A DNA stretch of 64,000 bases, taken from NCBI GenBank assembly GCA_039720395.1, contig CM077826.1:19655053-19719052 (forward strand), given 5' to 3'. Position numbers and translations under genes: made by a program. The DNA comes from Liquidambar formosana. Lineage: Eukaryota; Streptophyta; Magnoliopsida; Saxifragales; Altingiaceae. This document shows positions 1 to 11,082 of this stretch, piece after piece. Numbering within the stretch: position 1 is the stretch's first letter; every line of letters starts with the position of its first letter. The notes below the pieces were generated by a model that saw nothing but the letters and a program-made list of their open reading frames with translations, was not told the DNA's origin and searched no databases.

Positions 1-668
1 TAATCGTTATTTTGTAATTTGTATGGCTTGTTTTGACCAAAACAATATTTATAATAATTGAAATGCAGTATGAAAGCCCTCAAAAATTCAAAATAAAATG
101 GATGGATTTTTAAAAAGTAAAGCAAGGCCTAGCTAAACTTAAATCCGCCAATCCGCCCGCAACCCACCCACCAATCCGCATGGTTTGTGGGTTAAAACCG
201 CCCAATCATGTGGGCGGATGTAGGTGGGAATTTAATTCACCCGATAAGTTGTGGGTGGGTTGCGGATGAACTCCAAACCCGACCCAAACCGACCCGTGAG
301 CAATACTAATAGAGCAAATACTGTCCATGTAAATTTAAAAAATTTCCAACCAGCGAATGATTTCTGAAATTACAATGCTTTTCCTCCAACTTAGGTTGGT
401 TAAGACTTGAGAGGATTGATTTTCGAGTTCGCAGCTATTACCAAATGATAAATAATATTTTTACCATGTCTAGAAACTTGATTTAGGTATTTATACTCTG
501 TCCTCTCAAGTATTTGTGATTGTAATGAAAATTTTTACCAAATTCTATCAACCTCTTGCTATATTTGTTATCATTGATTTCCGTATGTTCCTTTGATAAT
601 AATGCCATCAATAACTCAAAAGAATTTTGTCTGACCTAGCACACTGATGATGCTTGTCTTCACTGCAG
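1..668. other. Probable CCMH intron with a fold-back repeat
   Basis: No coding block is visible before the acceptor AG at 667-668, so this is probably intron of the CCMH gene that follows. Positions about 145-275 hold an inverted repeat: a segment rich in CCGCAACCCACCCACC near 157-172 is matched in reverse complement by GGGTGGGTTGCGGAT near 254-268. This is probably a small fold-back (MITE-like) insertion. Nothing else is recognised. Confidence 0.5.
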
Positions 669-1083
669 TTAATTCGTGATGAAATTCATGCTGGGAAATC
701 TGACAAAGAGATCTTCAAAAAGCTTGAAGAGGATTTTGGGGAGACAGTACTTTATGCCCCAAAATTTGATATGCAGACTGCAGCTTTGTGGCTTTCACCG
801 GTTAGTTCAAGAGTACCATTTTAAATCATCGGTGAATGTTTTCTTAGATATGTTCTGACTTCAATATTGGGTTTTGTGATAGCTTCTAGTTGCTGGTGCG
901 GCTGCAGGAATATGGGCTTACAACAAGCACAGGCAAAGGACTAATGTGCATATCATGGCTTTGAACCTTGTTAGAGGTGTGACATTGACCCCGAAAGAGA
1001 AACAGACCATGATAGAGATCTTAACACCTCCTCCTCCAGAAGGAAAGACTCCTTCCTGGTGGAGGAGATGGCTGGGTCAATAA
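669..1083 (+). CDS. CCMH: Cytochrome c-type biogenesis protein CcmH, mitochondrial (3' exons only)
   Basis: The two last coding exons are at 669-800 and 883-1083 (TAA at 1081-1083), joined in phase 0 across a GT-AG intron. They read LIRDEIHAGKSDKEIFKKLE, then a block ending FGETVLYAPKFDMQTAALWL, a hydrophobic segment (LLVAGAAAGIWAY) and a basic tail ending WWRRWLGQ. This matches the C-terminal half of plant CCMH, an inner-membrane protein of the mitochondrial cytochrome c maturation pathway. It acts in handling the apocytochrome CXXCH thiols for haem ligation. The upstream exon with the redox motif RCxxC lies outside the window, so activity cannot be judged. No frame disruption is seen in the visible part. 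Confidence 0.88.
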
Positions 1084-2427
1084 TGTCTTCCCTTTATTGG
1101 CGTGTTCTGGTCTTGCATAGCTTTGAACTTTGTGGTGGGAAACTAGAGAACTATGGTTGCACCCTAGGTCTGCAAAGTCAAGAATCAGCTTGTCGAAGGG
1201 TTTCATCTCAGTGGCGCAGTCTTGGTCTCTATGATATGGAAGTTTGATTAATGTACAATTCTGTACTTGTTGCTAGTGATCAAGTTTATGACTGTACATC
1301 AAGAATTTTATCGAGTGATGTCTAGTTTTTGACTTTGTTATATATAGTATCATTGTCATATTTGACATATTGTTCCCTCGATATGAGATATGTATGTGTG
1401 ATGTGTCATTCAACTTGCCTGAATTGAAGTACTCTCCCCGGCAAGTATAGCTGCTGAATATTTATTAATTTTTCTTTGCTGCCCCCACAATAAAAATAAA
1501 AATAAATAATAAATAAACAATTTACAAGATGAGAACATGAGAAGAAGTTGCCTTGTTTGTCTGTATGTACTTGTGAGAAAATTATTCTGTGCGATGAGTG
1601 CATACGCTCCCCTAGGTGTAAACCACCCTCACGTGACCACGTGGTGGGTGATTTGTGCTCGAAGGACACATACGCCCGTATTTCTTGTTCCTAAGTTACC
1701 TTCTCAGATTGGGGACCTATTTACAAATTGGTCCCACCATTGATATAACCTTCTGACCGAAAATCACTTAATCAGGACAGCATTTCAGTTGGTTGGTTGG
1801 TTGGTTTTAATTTTTTTTCCTCTGGTCATAATCTATATGCATAGATCAGATTGTTTTCAGAGTAAATGATAATCTAGATCAAACTCATAAAATGGTGAGT
1901 TTCAAGTGCCTTGCGTGTAATGCTACAGCCGAGATGGGGCAAGACAGCTACTCTGTTCAACCTGTTTTGGTCAACAAATAACAGGGCCATAAGATAATCA
2001 GTGGGTGAGGTGCGGCACCACATTTGGAAGTCATTAGTCATATCTTGAGAAGTCAACAATTCTGAATGGCAGGCCAAATGTGAATGCATACCTGGAATGA
2101 GGTTTGGAAGATTATGAGGTATAATGGACTAAAACTTGAAAGAATGCGAACATGGGTCCCCTCCCATCCTTACATCTGGATTTACATATCTGGTTCATTC
2201 CACTACCTAGAAGTTTTGAAAAGTCTGATATCATATTTAAATTGTGTTTGGTCCCCTAGACAGATTCTTTCCAGATCAGGGAACTGATTTATTGTGAAAA
2301 GAGTTTGATATTATAAGTTATTGTATGACTTCAAGGTAACTGCAAGCCAAGCAGGAGCACCTATCTCTTGTCTGTCTTAGAGCAAGCTGAACTGCTGTTG
2401 ATCAAATGGGGGTCCAAGCCACTGAGG
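1084..2427. other. Intergenic region CCMH to PLAC8 gene 1
   Basis: This stretch holds the CCMH 3' flank and the 5' flank of the PLAC8 cluster. Short open frames on both strands (for example 1406-1669 minus, 1874-2089 minus) have no recognisable domain and no codon pattern typical of a gene. Acceptor-like sequence near 2375-2380 may mark a non-coding leader exon of the next gene. No repeat family was identified. Confidence 0.4.
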
Positions 2428-4687
2428 ATGGAGAAACTCCACAAGTCTGGTAATCTCGATGGCTGTGTTGAAGTGGTTGAGAATCCGGCGATAGGAAAAC
2501 CCTGGAGCACTGGATTATTCGACTGCCACGAAAACCAGACAAATGGTAATATACAGTTGTTTTTATCTATTTTAACTTTATGGTTTGGTATATCTGTTGA
2601 AAGTTTTTGATGAAGACAAACCCGTCTAAATCTTTATAGTTAATAAAGAGGAGATGAAAGTAGAACCTTTAAATTCCTATCATAGTTGATAAAAACCAAG
2701 CCTTACCGGTTTCAAAGATCAAAGTTGAATTATTATTTCGAATGATCTGATGGGTCGGATCAAAACCACTGAGCTTGATGGAACAGCGCAGGCTGTGCAG
2801 CAACTGGCTCAACCTTCAGCGACAATTGCTCAGCATGAAGAGCATGCAGGCACTAATCATGGTTTGCCTCAATACCATTCCGATGTTGGGGTGGTACACG
2901 ATTTTGTAATTGGACGTCCCTGGGCTACAGGATTTTTTGACTGTCAAGAAGATCTTAAAAATGGTAATCTGTCATATAATTTGTGATTTCTTCATCTTTT
3001 TCTTGGATTTGTTTCAGCTGAGTTAGTCTATGCATTGACAAGTTTATCAAACCATCATTAGAATTATGGAGCTTAACTAGTGTTCTGTTTCTATTTTGTT
3101 TCGTCGGTAAAGAGAATATTTGACTCCTGCATGATTTGGAAAAAATGAAAAGAAAATTTTTCTTCTCAGGAATGATCATGGGGGATACACTTTACCCTGT
3201 GTTATAAGACCTGATTTTCTAAAAATTTAGGAGAGATCCTTCTCAAACAGGGGTATTCTAATGTACTGCACAGGAAGAAATAGCACTATTACTGGAGTAA
3301 GTGATTTTATAGTTTTATTGCCAAAACTTTACATCATGGCAATTTAATCAACAACTCAAACTTACCCTTTGGGCTTTGTCCCAAATATTGAGGGTCAGTA
3401 TTATAATACACCAAAAGAATCCTGTTTTGCATTCTCTGGGATTCATGTTCATGTGGGTTTCAGGGTTTGGCTATAGATTTTATGCTGGCTGTCCACCTTA
3501 CATAACAACCTTCCTCTTTTACCTGGACTCTTGGTCTGGCAGTGCAAATAATACTTGTGAAGTTTGTCAGAACTCTAAGAACTTGAGACTACCTGTGAAA
3601 TGCTAGTCAGAGAGTCGTTCCAGGTGCCAATATCTGGGAAACAGGTTACTGAAATTCCTTCAAGAACAGGATTATTCAATTACTACAATGACCTAACAAA
3701 TGGAAAATGCCAGGGATTAATGTGCAACGTATGGACTATTACCTCTACTGCAGTGGCCCACCAAACCAATGGTTAAAATCGGTTAACAAACGGGCCATGT
3801 GTAAAGATAAGCAGCATAGCATAAAGATTACAAAAGAGCAAGCTGATGTTTTCTCACTTTCCCTTTTTTTACTCTCCTTTTTTTTTTATTTTTTCTTTTT
3901 GCAGCTATTATGACAGCCTTTTTTCCTTGTGTGACATTCGGGCAAATAGCAGAGGTATTAGATGGTGGAGAAATGAGTAAGGCCCCTTTACCTTGCCTAC
4001 CTCTACTTTATGTATATTTCCATTTTTTCCTCCTTTTTCAAATTTTCTTTTATTTGGGGTGGTCAAAGATGAAAGATGAAAGATGACTGTTATAACAGCG
4101 ATTTGTTCCATAGCAGTAGAAGGAATGGATTGTCATCTAATATGGACAAGTGTTACTTTTTATTTTATTTTTTACGGTCATTAGTAAGTAGTGTACATTC
4201 TATGTTCTTTCAATGATACTATACAATAATTTTCATTTTAATTATAAATACCTGATTATAAATGGTCATACCCAGTGCACAAATACATTATTGTGTTCAT
4301 ATTAATTAAAATTAGAGTTGTCCTGTTTTTTTTTTTTTTGTTAAGTTGATTACCAATGGTTCAGGTTTGATACTGTTAGAACTGCTGTAATACTATCTAA
4401 AACTTTGTTACTCACTAATTAATGATCATTTGATGATTACAGCTTGTCCTTTGGGGAGTTTCATCTACCTTTTGATGATGCCTGCCTTGTGCTCTCAATG
4501 GATCATGGGCTCAAAGTATAGAGCAAAGCTGAGGAAGAAGTATGATTTGGTAGAAGCTCCACATGAAGATAAGATCTCTCACATCTTTTGCTCATGCTGT
4601 TCCCTTTGTCAGGAGTTCAGAGAGCTCAAAATCAGAGGACTTGATCCTGCTTTAGGTACTTACTGCTCACACCTTTCAAATGTCATG

Positions 4688-4728
<41 letters not shown>

Positions 4729-5327
4729 TTTTCTTTTTCGTGTATATAAATATAAAAAGAACAAGTATCTTTTAGTAAAGAGACTGGTCATTCACTACTC
4801 TTTGATATATTGGAATCATTTTCAGAGAAAAAGTTATGCACATATTTTCAGTACAACTGTTTTAATGATCACTGACTATATATATATACGTTTTATGAGG
4901 AATGTAGGTGTGTATGAAAGCAACAAAATATAAGGAAGTATGACTTCTAGTAAAACAGTTATGCTAATTATTCATATGACAATTTTGTATTTTTCTCTGG
5001 ATTAATTTCTATTTCGAAGTCATTCCAAGAACCAACATATGCAACAGTTTATTCGTGAGAACTTGAAAGGCATTACTTTGGAGGTCGAAAGAGAAGTTTT
5101 CTAATGAACTTTAAGCCTATGTGCTCCGTTGCCTTTTACTCGAAAAATATCCTTCTAAGAAGACCATTAGAATTCACTTAGTTGTCATTGGAAGTAATCA
5201 AGTAATTCTTTAATGAAGTTTCTTAATATTACGTGTAGGATGGAATGGAATTCTTGCTCAACAACAGGAAAGACAGAATCAAGATCAAGTAAAGATTCCT
5301 CCTCCAAATCAAGCCATGTCTAAGTAA
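2428..5327 (+). CDS. PLAC8-domain protein (plant cadmium resistance / cell number regulator type), copy 1
   Basis: Membrane protein of the PLAC8 family, whose plant members (PCR, CNR/FW2.2) act in metal efflux or organ-size control. Core exons are 3905-3976, 4443-4655 and 5239-5327 (TAA), all with clean GT-AG junctions. They encode AFFPCVTFGQIAEVLD, a hydrophobic block (SFIYLLMMPALCSQW), the conserved KYDLVEAPHEDKISHIFCSC, then CQEFRELKIRGLDPALG and WNGILAQQQ. Two different first coding exons end in the same phase (1) and could each splice to 3905: 2428-2545 (MEKLHKSGNLDG..., ending in GLFDCHENQTN) and 2750-2963 (MGRIKTTELDGTAQ..., ending in GFFDCQEDLKN). A third, degenerate copy lies at about 3640-3705. 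The usual CC/CL-x4-CPC signature is altered here (A-x4-FFPC). Which metal or process it serves cannot be told from sequence. Confidence 0.8.
2750..2963 (+). other. Alternative first coding exon of PLAC8 gene 1
   Basis: ATG at 2750, donor GT at 2964-2965, length 214 (phase 1), the same phase as the exon at 2428-2545. It is the closer match to the first exon of PLAC8 gene 2 (6751-6976), beginning MGRI(K/E)TT and ending with a (V/I)GRPW(A/T)TG block. The 130 bases before it also match those before 6751 (shared AATAAAGAGGAGATGA leader at about 2642 and 6640). This is therefore the ancestral-looking first exon, and 2428-2545 is the additional copy. Confidence 0.6.
3640..3706 (+). pseudogene. Degenerate copy of the PLAC8 first exon
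   Basis: The translation IPSRTGLFNYYNDLTNG aligns with the end of the functional first exons. The donor has changed from G/GTAAT to GGAAAA at about 3706-3711, so it should not splice. A matching relic sits at the same relative place in gene 2 (about 7686-7744, IPLRAGFFDCQKDLIYG, donor now GGCAAA). The relic therefore predates the duplication of the two genes. Confidence 0.6.
4691..4720. repeat. (AT)n microsatellite
   Basis: About 15 AT dinucleotides followed by a T-run, in the last intron of PLAC8 gene 1. A shorter (TA)n/(TTTA)n tract occupies the corresponding intron of gene 2 (about 8776-8815). Confidence 0.9.
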
Positions 5328-5427
5328 ACATCATGATATCTCTTGGAAAGTTGTTGGATTTCTTGATTTGTATTGGTTTCTATCCTGTATTTTGATGTCC
5401 TAAAATTTGAAATCATGTCTACTGGAA

Positions 5428-5466
<39 letters not shown>

Positions 5467-6750
5467 AAATGCAATGCAAAATGTGTAATGATGAGATCTT
5501 TTTTATTTATTTATTTATAATGGTGTAATGATGAGATTATCTCCAGTGCATTAAATTAATAATCCTGGCTTATAAAGCCAACCTGTTTAACATCGAATTA
5601 TTGGGACTTATAATAATTTAGATAGGGTGATTTTTTTTTTTTTGTTTTTTTGTTTTTTTTTTTGTGTGGAAAATGGTGTAATGATGAGATTATCTCCAGT
5701 GCATTAAATTAATAATCCTGGCTTATGAAGCCAGCCTGTCTAACATGGAATGATTGGATGATTGAGACTGTATAATAATTTATATGGGATGTTATCACCC
5801 AGCTAGCTTCTAATGAAGCAATTTCATTTTTCGTTTTTGATACATGCAATATAAATGGAGTTGTATTGTAAAATTTAAATATTTTTTTATATCCAAGCAT
5901 TAAGAAAAAGTGTCTTGGAGGACCAATGTCTGTAAAGATGCCTAAATGGATAACAGTAGTTATAGATTTCTCTCTTTTAAGAGGCTCAAAGCCTGGCTTA
6001 CTATTTCTTGGATTCCAATATTTTGCACACCTCATATGAAATTTTGGGAATTGCAACATTAAAAATATCGACCACTCCTGCCTGGTCAAACAAAGTAGCA
6101 TAACTTTTAGTTGCTAAACAAGAAGTGTTAGGGGTCCCATAGGGAATGCTGTTTAGGTGTTCCCAATGAATCCAAACCACTGGCATTGATAGTGTGGAAG
6201 TTTCTTCTTCTTTTTTTTTTTTTCTTTTTTTTTTTGGGGGGGTTAATTGACTGATTAGATCCCATTTAATGATTCAAAGCCAAGACATGCTACGTCTTAT
6301 TAAAAAGATTGCCAAAGCCATTAGTAGAGTGGTATTGGCACAACATTTGCAGGAAGGAATGGAGTATATACCCAAAAAATTAAGGTGGAGTTGTTGGTTG
6401 CCATGTCATAATTCAATAGGTTAGCCATCTGAAGAAGAAAAAAGAAAAAAACGAGAGAATTGGATGGCTTGTTATGAAAAGCAACATAGTGGTCGGAAAG
6501 ATTGGATGAAAATGATGAAAATTCTTGACGGATGATGCGAGCATCAAACTATAATTCTTTCAGGGAAACCAATAAAAGTATAGACTAGTTTTGTCTCATG
6601 GCTAATGTCTTGACAGGTTGTCTTAATCTTTAATATATTTAATAAAGAGGAGATGATACCAAAACCTTAATTCCAATAGTGGTTGATAAATACTAAGCTT
6701 TTACCTGGTTTAAAAGATAAAAATTGAGTTATTACTTCAACGACAATCTG
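5328..6750. other. 3' flank of PLAC8 gene 1 and 5' flank of gene 2, with a tandem duplication
   Basis: A (TC)n tract lies at 5431-5464. A stretch beginning TGGTGTAATGATGAGATTAT at 5521 is repeated at 5674 (period 153), covering about 90 bases. A more diverged copy follows PLAC8 gene 2 at about 9420-9505. The rest (5800-6600) shows only short unsupported open frames. The 110 bases before 6751 match those before 2750, so promoter or leader DNA was duplicated with the gene. Confidence 0.55.
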
Positions 6751-9291
6751 ATGGGTAGGATTGAAACCACTCAGCTCAATGGATCAGCGCAGGCTATGCC
6801 ACAATTGGCTCCTCCTGCAGTGACAATAATTCAGCCTCAAGTGGACGATTGCAGTACTAATGGTTTTCTTCAAGACCAGACAGTTGAGACCACACGTGGG
6901 ATTGTTGTTAACAATCTTATAGTTGGACGTCCCTGGACTACAGGATTGTATGACTGTCATGAACATCCAGTAAATGGTAATCTGTCATTTCTTCATCTTA
7001 TTCTTGGACTAGTTTCAGCCATGTTATTCTATGCACATGGCAAGTTTATCAATAATTATGGATCTTAACCCCTGTTCTGTCTTAGTTCCATCAGAATAGA
7101 ATTTTAATTTAGCTTTTCGGTTTTTATTTTGATTTTTTGATTTTTTTTTTAAAAATTTAGAATTGATGCCATCAAAATCTAAACCATTGTGACAACTACA
7201 GGATTTAAAATATTTGACTCCAAAAGAAATTGGAATTCAAAACTTGGGAGGAACTGATTGTTACGACTTCCTGAAAACTGTGTTTGTCCATTGTGATTTG
7301 CACAAGAAAATACCACAATTATTATAGTAAGTGATTTTATAGTTTTATTGCTCACAACTATACATAATGGCATTTCAATCAACAACTCAAGCTCAATTCC
7401 ACTCTGCTACCCTTTTTCTTTTTTATTTTCACTGGGATCCAAGTTCATATGGGTTTGGCTAAAGGTTTTATGCTGGCTGTCTACCTAAATATGAAACAAC
7501 CCTCCTCTTTTATCTGGAATCTGGGCCAGGCAGTGCAAGGATACTTGTGAAGTATGTCAAAACTTCTTCAGAACTTGAGAATGAATGTGAAATGCTATGA
7601 TTGGAGAGACAATGAAACACCGAGATCTGGGAAAAAAAATTATGTTGGAATAGGTACGACAAATTTAGAGAAATGAGAATCAGGTCATTGGAATTCCTTT
7701 GAGAGCAGGATTTTTCGACTGCCAAAAAGATCTAATATATGGCAAATGTCTCTTAATGTGTAATTTGATTTCTTCAATGAAGAGATAATTATGAGAAATG
7801 CATTTTCTTTTGATTTGTCGTAGAGTTAGACAAGCATTCGGATCAATGAAGCTCCATCAGTGAGAACAAAACATCAGGGATTAATGTTTAACCTATGTAA
7901 CTTATGGACTATTGCCACTACTGTGATGGTCCACCCATCCAAGGATTAAAATCAGTTTACAAACAGTCCTTGTGTAATGAAAATGCAGTGTAGCACCAGG
8001 ATTGCAATAAAGAAAGCTGACATTTTTTTCCTTCCTTTTCTTTGCAGCTATAATGACAGCGTTTTTTCCTTGTGTGACATTTGGGCAAATATCAGAGATA
8101 TTAGATGAAGGACAAACAAGTAAGGCCTTTTAACTTTCCTACTTCTACTTCATCGATCTTTCCTCTCCTGTTTTGTTTATTTATTTATTTACACTTTACC
8201 TTGGTTTTTCATTTTTGGTTGTTGGGGTGATAAAAAAACCAATGATAGGAGTCATAACAGCTGTGTTGACTCTGAAGTAAGGATCCTTAGCAGTGGCAGA
8301 AATAGGCCTGTAGTCTAATATGGACAAGTGTTAATTCTTGTCATTTTATCTCATTGGTGGTGGTTCTTTGTTTTTTCAATGATTCTAAATCCTAATTTTC
8401 ATTCAATCATCAATGCTGGCCTTATATATTCACACATATATTAATTAATTTGCTACATTTGAACCGTTGATTGATAGCATCATTTAAAATCTTGTTACTG
8501 ACTAATAGATCATAATTTGATGATTGCAGCTTGTCCATTGAGAAGTTTATTCTACGTATTGATGATGCCTATCGCGTGCTCTCAATTATTATTTTTCGGC
8601 TCGAGGTATAGAAGAAAGCTGAGGATGAAGTATGATTTGGTAGAAGCTCCATATGAAGATAAGATCTCTCACATCTTTTGCCCATTTTGTTCCCTCTGTC
8701 AGGAGTTCAGAGAGCTCAAAAATATGGGACTTGATCCTGCTCTAGGTACTTACTACTGCAACAATACTAGTTTACTTATATATATATATATATATATTTA
8801 TTTATTTATTTATTTCTTTTAAAAAAAAAAAGGATATAAAGAGACTAGTGATTCACTGTTATGTGGTAATGGGAGTTGTTTTCAATGTTGTATTTGTATG
8901 TGGAGTTACTTATTGCTTAATAACTTCAATTAATTTCTTGTTTAAAGTATGAGGTCATTCCTAGAACCAACATATAGGGCATGTTATTCATAAGATTGAG
9001 AATTTAGAATGCTTCACTCCAGAGGTCAAAAGAGAAGCATCCTATTGAACTTCATGCCTCAGCGTGCCTTTTCCTTTTAGTCGAACAAGATATTGTAAAA
9101 TTGGACATTAAAATTCACTGAGTTGTCGTTAGAAGTCTTTCTGTATTCAAGTTTCTTTTCATTGGAAAAGTTTGTGATATTTGTGAATGTTTACGTTAGG
9201 ATGGAATGGAATCCTTGCTCGTGAACAGGCGAGAGAGACTAAGAATCAACAAGTGCAGGTTCCTCCTCCAAATCAAGCCATGGTCCAGTAA
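6751..9291 (+). CDS. PLAC8-domain protein (plant cadmium resistance / cell number regulator type), copy 2
   Basis: Exons are 6751-6976, 8048-8119, 8530-8745 and 9200-9291 (TAA at 9289-9291), all phase-consistent with GT-AG junctions. The protein is about 200 residues: an N-terminal Gln-rich region (MGRIETTQLNGSAQAMPQLA...), GRPWTTGLYDCHEHPVN, then AFFPCVTFGQISEILDEGQT, a hydrophobic block (SLFYVLMMPIACSQLLFFG), the KYDLVEAPYEDKISHIFCPF block, CQEFRELKNMGLDPALG and a polar tail. It is a tandem paralogue of the gene at 2428-5327, with one functional first exon and one decayed relic (about 7686-7744). Family role: plasma-membrane cysteine-rich proteins of metal homeostasis or cell-number control. 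The specific function is unknown. No frame disruption is seen. Confidence 0.82.
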
Positions 9292-9639
9292 ACATCATCA
9301 TCTCTCTTGGAAAGTTCGTCGAGTTGCTTGAATTGTAATGGTTTCTGTATTTTTATTGTGTTCTAAAGTTTGATGTTGTCCTCTCTCTCTCTCTCTCTTC
9401 TCTCTCTTCAATGGAAAATGTGTAATGTTGAGATTATATGCAGCCATTAAATTAATAATCATGGCATATATAACCACCATGTTTATCAAATAGTTGGATG
9501 ATTAGGACTGTCTAATTCTGTCTCTTTTGAGAGGCTGAAAGCCTCCAAAGTATAGCTCAGTATTTTTTGGATTCAACAGCCTGGTTTCTTTACTCTAGGC
9601 CATAGTTCGGTTGCAAATTTTGGGAATTGCGGATGTAAC

Positions 9640-9730
9640 TAATTTTGAGGCTATCCTTAGTTCCTTATGGGATTCGAACCCAAGCACTGAGATACAACAC
9701 TAATATAGTACTCACTAGCCTAGATGGCAT
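9640..9730 (-). repeat. Possible SINE fragment
   Basis: On the minus strand a B-box-like GGTTCGAATCCC (about 9665-9678) lies some 35 bases downstream of an A-box-like TAGGCTAGTGAG (about 9710-9722), the spacing of an RNA polymerase III promoter. No tRNA cloverleaf can be closed around it, so a SINE head is more likely than a tRNA gene. Confidence 0.3.
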
Positions 9731-9836
9731 CTTCAAATTTTAGATAATTAAAAAGGAGAAAGATCCAATATTGAGCTTATAATAAAATGGAAAATTTTGT
9801 TGAATCATTTCTTATATTGTTGGTCTAATTTAAATA

Positions 9837-10108
9837 CTTCCTCTGTCCCATTAAGATAAGCCATATTTGTAACTTTTTTTGTCCCAAATTGTTTGTCCAC
9901 TTTAAAAAGTCAAATCCTCATTTTTATAAGTTTCCTACAATACCCTTTGTTATTTCAATGATAACTTTTAACACAAAACCTAATACATAAAAGTTGAGGG
10001 TATTTTTAGAAAGATGAAGTTTAATTAATGCAAGTCAATGCAATAATGATCCTTTTCTTAAACTCCGTGATTTGTCAACACTCGCCTATCTTTGTGGGAC
10101 GGAGAGAG
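9837..10108. mobile_element. Stowaway-type MITE (Tc1/mariner)
   Basis: 272 bp flanked by TA (9835-9836 and 10109-10110). The ends are CTTCCTCTGTCCCATTAAG and, in reverse complement, CTCTCTCCGTCCCACAAAG, the classic CTCCCTCCGTCCC terminus of plant Stowaway elements. Related copies are at 54624-54894 and 63486-63748, and a decayed one is at about 37836-38085. Confidence 0.85.
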
Positions 10109-10587
10109 TATATTTTATTTTCATGCTTATTTTAGGAAAAACAAAAAAGACATCTATGTAACTATCAATTCAAAACCGTCATACAATCCACACAAAGGAT
10201 TCCTATATTTCTACAAAACTTCCTCTCTTCATGTTTTTTTTTTTTTTTTTTGGGTGTCTTTTCTCTAGAAAACTTCCTTATGGGATGTTAATCATCGTCA
10301 CAACCACATTCGACGTTGCCCGATGATTACTATGCATCATGCAAGCGTGTATAGGCCCCATGGCGTTTGCATGAGACACACTATCACTTTGTGACTATGA
10401 TTAGCATTCTTCATAATTTATGGTTATCCAAAAAAAATAAAAAAAAATAAAAAAAATAAAATTGCACACTCTGTTATGGCTTATGCCAACTCTACCCTCC
10501 TAGGCAACACAAAATTCCCAAATCACCCTTTCCTTTTCTATTTTTTTGGCTAAGCCTTACCCTTGTCAACCCTTTCAAAGGGCAAAA

Positions 10588-10745
10588 ACTTCTATATAAT
10601 TGTAATATGGCCAGGTGGTATCACAAGCTAATGGAATTAAAGCAAAGTGGGAAAGTAGGACCAACAATTACATTGACATTCCCACTTTGCTTGAATTCCA
10701 TTGGCTTGTGATGCCACCTGGCCATATTACAATTACATCGAAGTT
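10588..10745. repeat. Near-perfect long hairpin (fold-back MITE)
   Basis: The 66-nt arms 10588-10653 and 10680-10745 are reverse complements at 61 of 66 positions, around a loop of about 26 nt. The arms begin ACTTCTATATAATTGTAATA and ACTTCGATGTAATTGTAATA. CCTTTCAAAGG flanks both ends (10571-10581 and 10751-10761), either a duplication of the target or an outer part of the arm. A decayed relative is at about 61804-61943. Confidence 0.8.
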
Positions 10746-10925
10746 CTACTCCTTTCAAAGGCCCAAAATCAAAGTTAATTGTGCACTGCCATGCATACAA
10801 TTCAAAAACATAGGGCGCCAAACTTCCAGACCACCAAACCTAACTGTCATGCCACATGAATTGAACTGACAATGCCTCAACTAAATCGGCGACGCCATAA
10901 ATTCTCGCACAACACACACCCCTAA

Positions 10926-11082
10926 ATGACTACATTTAAAGCCTTCAACCACTCCCACTTCAAATCTCGCCCATGCCTTCAAAAGCCTCCCACTTCTTCG
11001 CTTTACGAAGCTCTCTGTTCTCTCACTCTCTGTCGTTCGATAAACACTAGGGTTTGGTTCTTGCAATCTCGGCTGTTTTCCT
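10926..11082 (+). other. Upstream alternative first exon of AAE13 (mitochondrial presequence, copy a)
   Basis: ATG at 10926; donor T/GTAAGT with exon end 11082; length 157 (phase 1). It encodes [20 protein letters not shown] and ends QSRLFS, rich in Ser, Arg and Lys with almost no acidic residues, as expected of a matrix-targeting peptide. Flanking DNA from about 10840 to 11110 is a diverged copy of 12138-12460. Spliced to 13145 it would give [15 protein letters not shown], in frame with the cytosolic start. Confidence 0.65.

Larger units (their letters stand above)
9292..10925. other. Intergenic region with MITEs, possible SINE fragment and a hairpin
   Basis: It contains the diverged 3'-flank repeat (about 9420-9505), a possible SINE fragment (about 9640-9730), a Stowaway-type MITE (9837-10108), A/T-rich filler, and the fold-back at 10588-10745. 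I see no gene. Confidence 0.6.

Noticed and set aside
9640..9730. tRNA gene on the minus strand from a B-box-like GGTTCGAATCCC
   Set aside because: No acceptor, D or anticodon stem can be paired at the right spacing; kept only as a weak SINE candidate.
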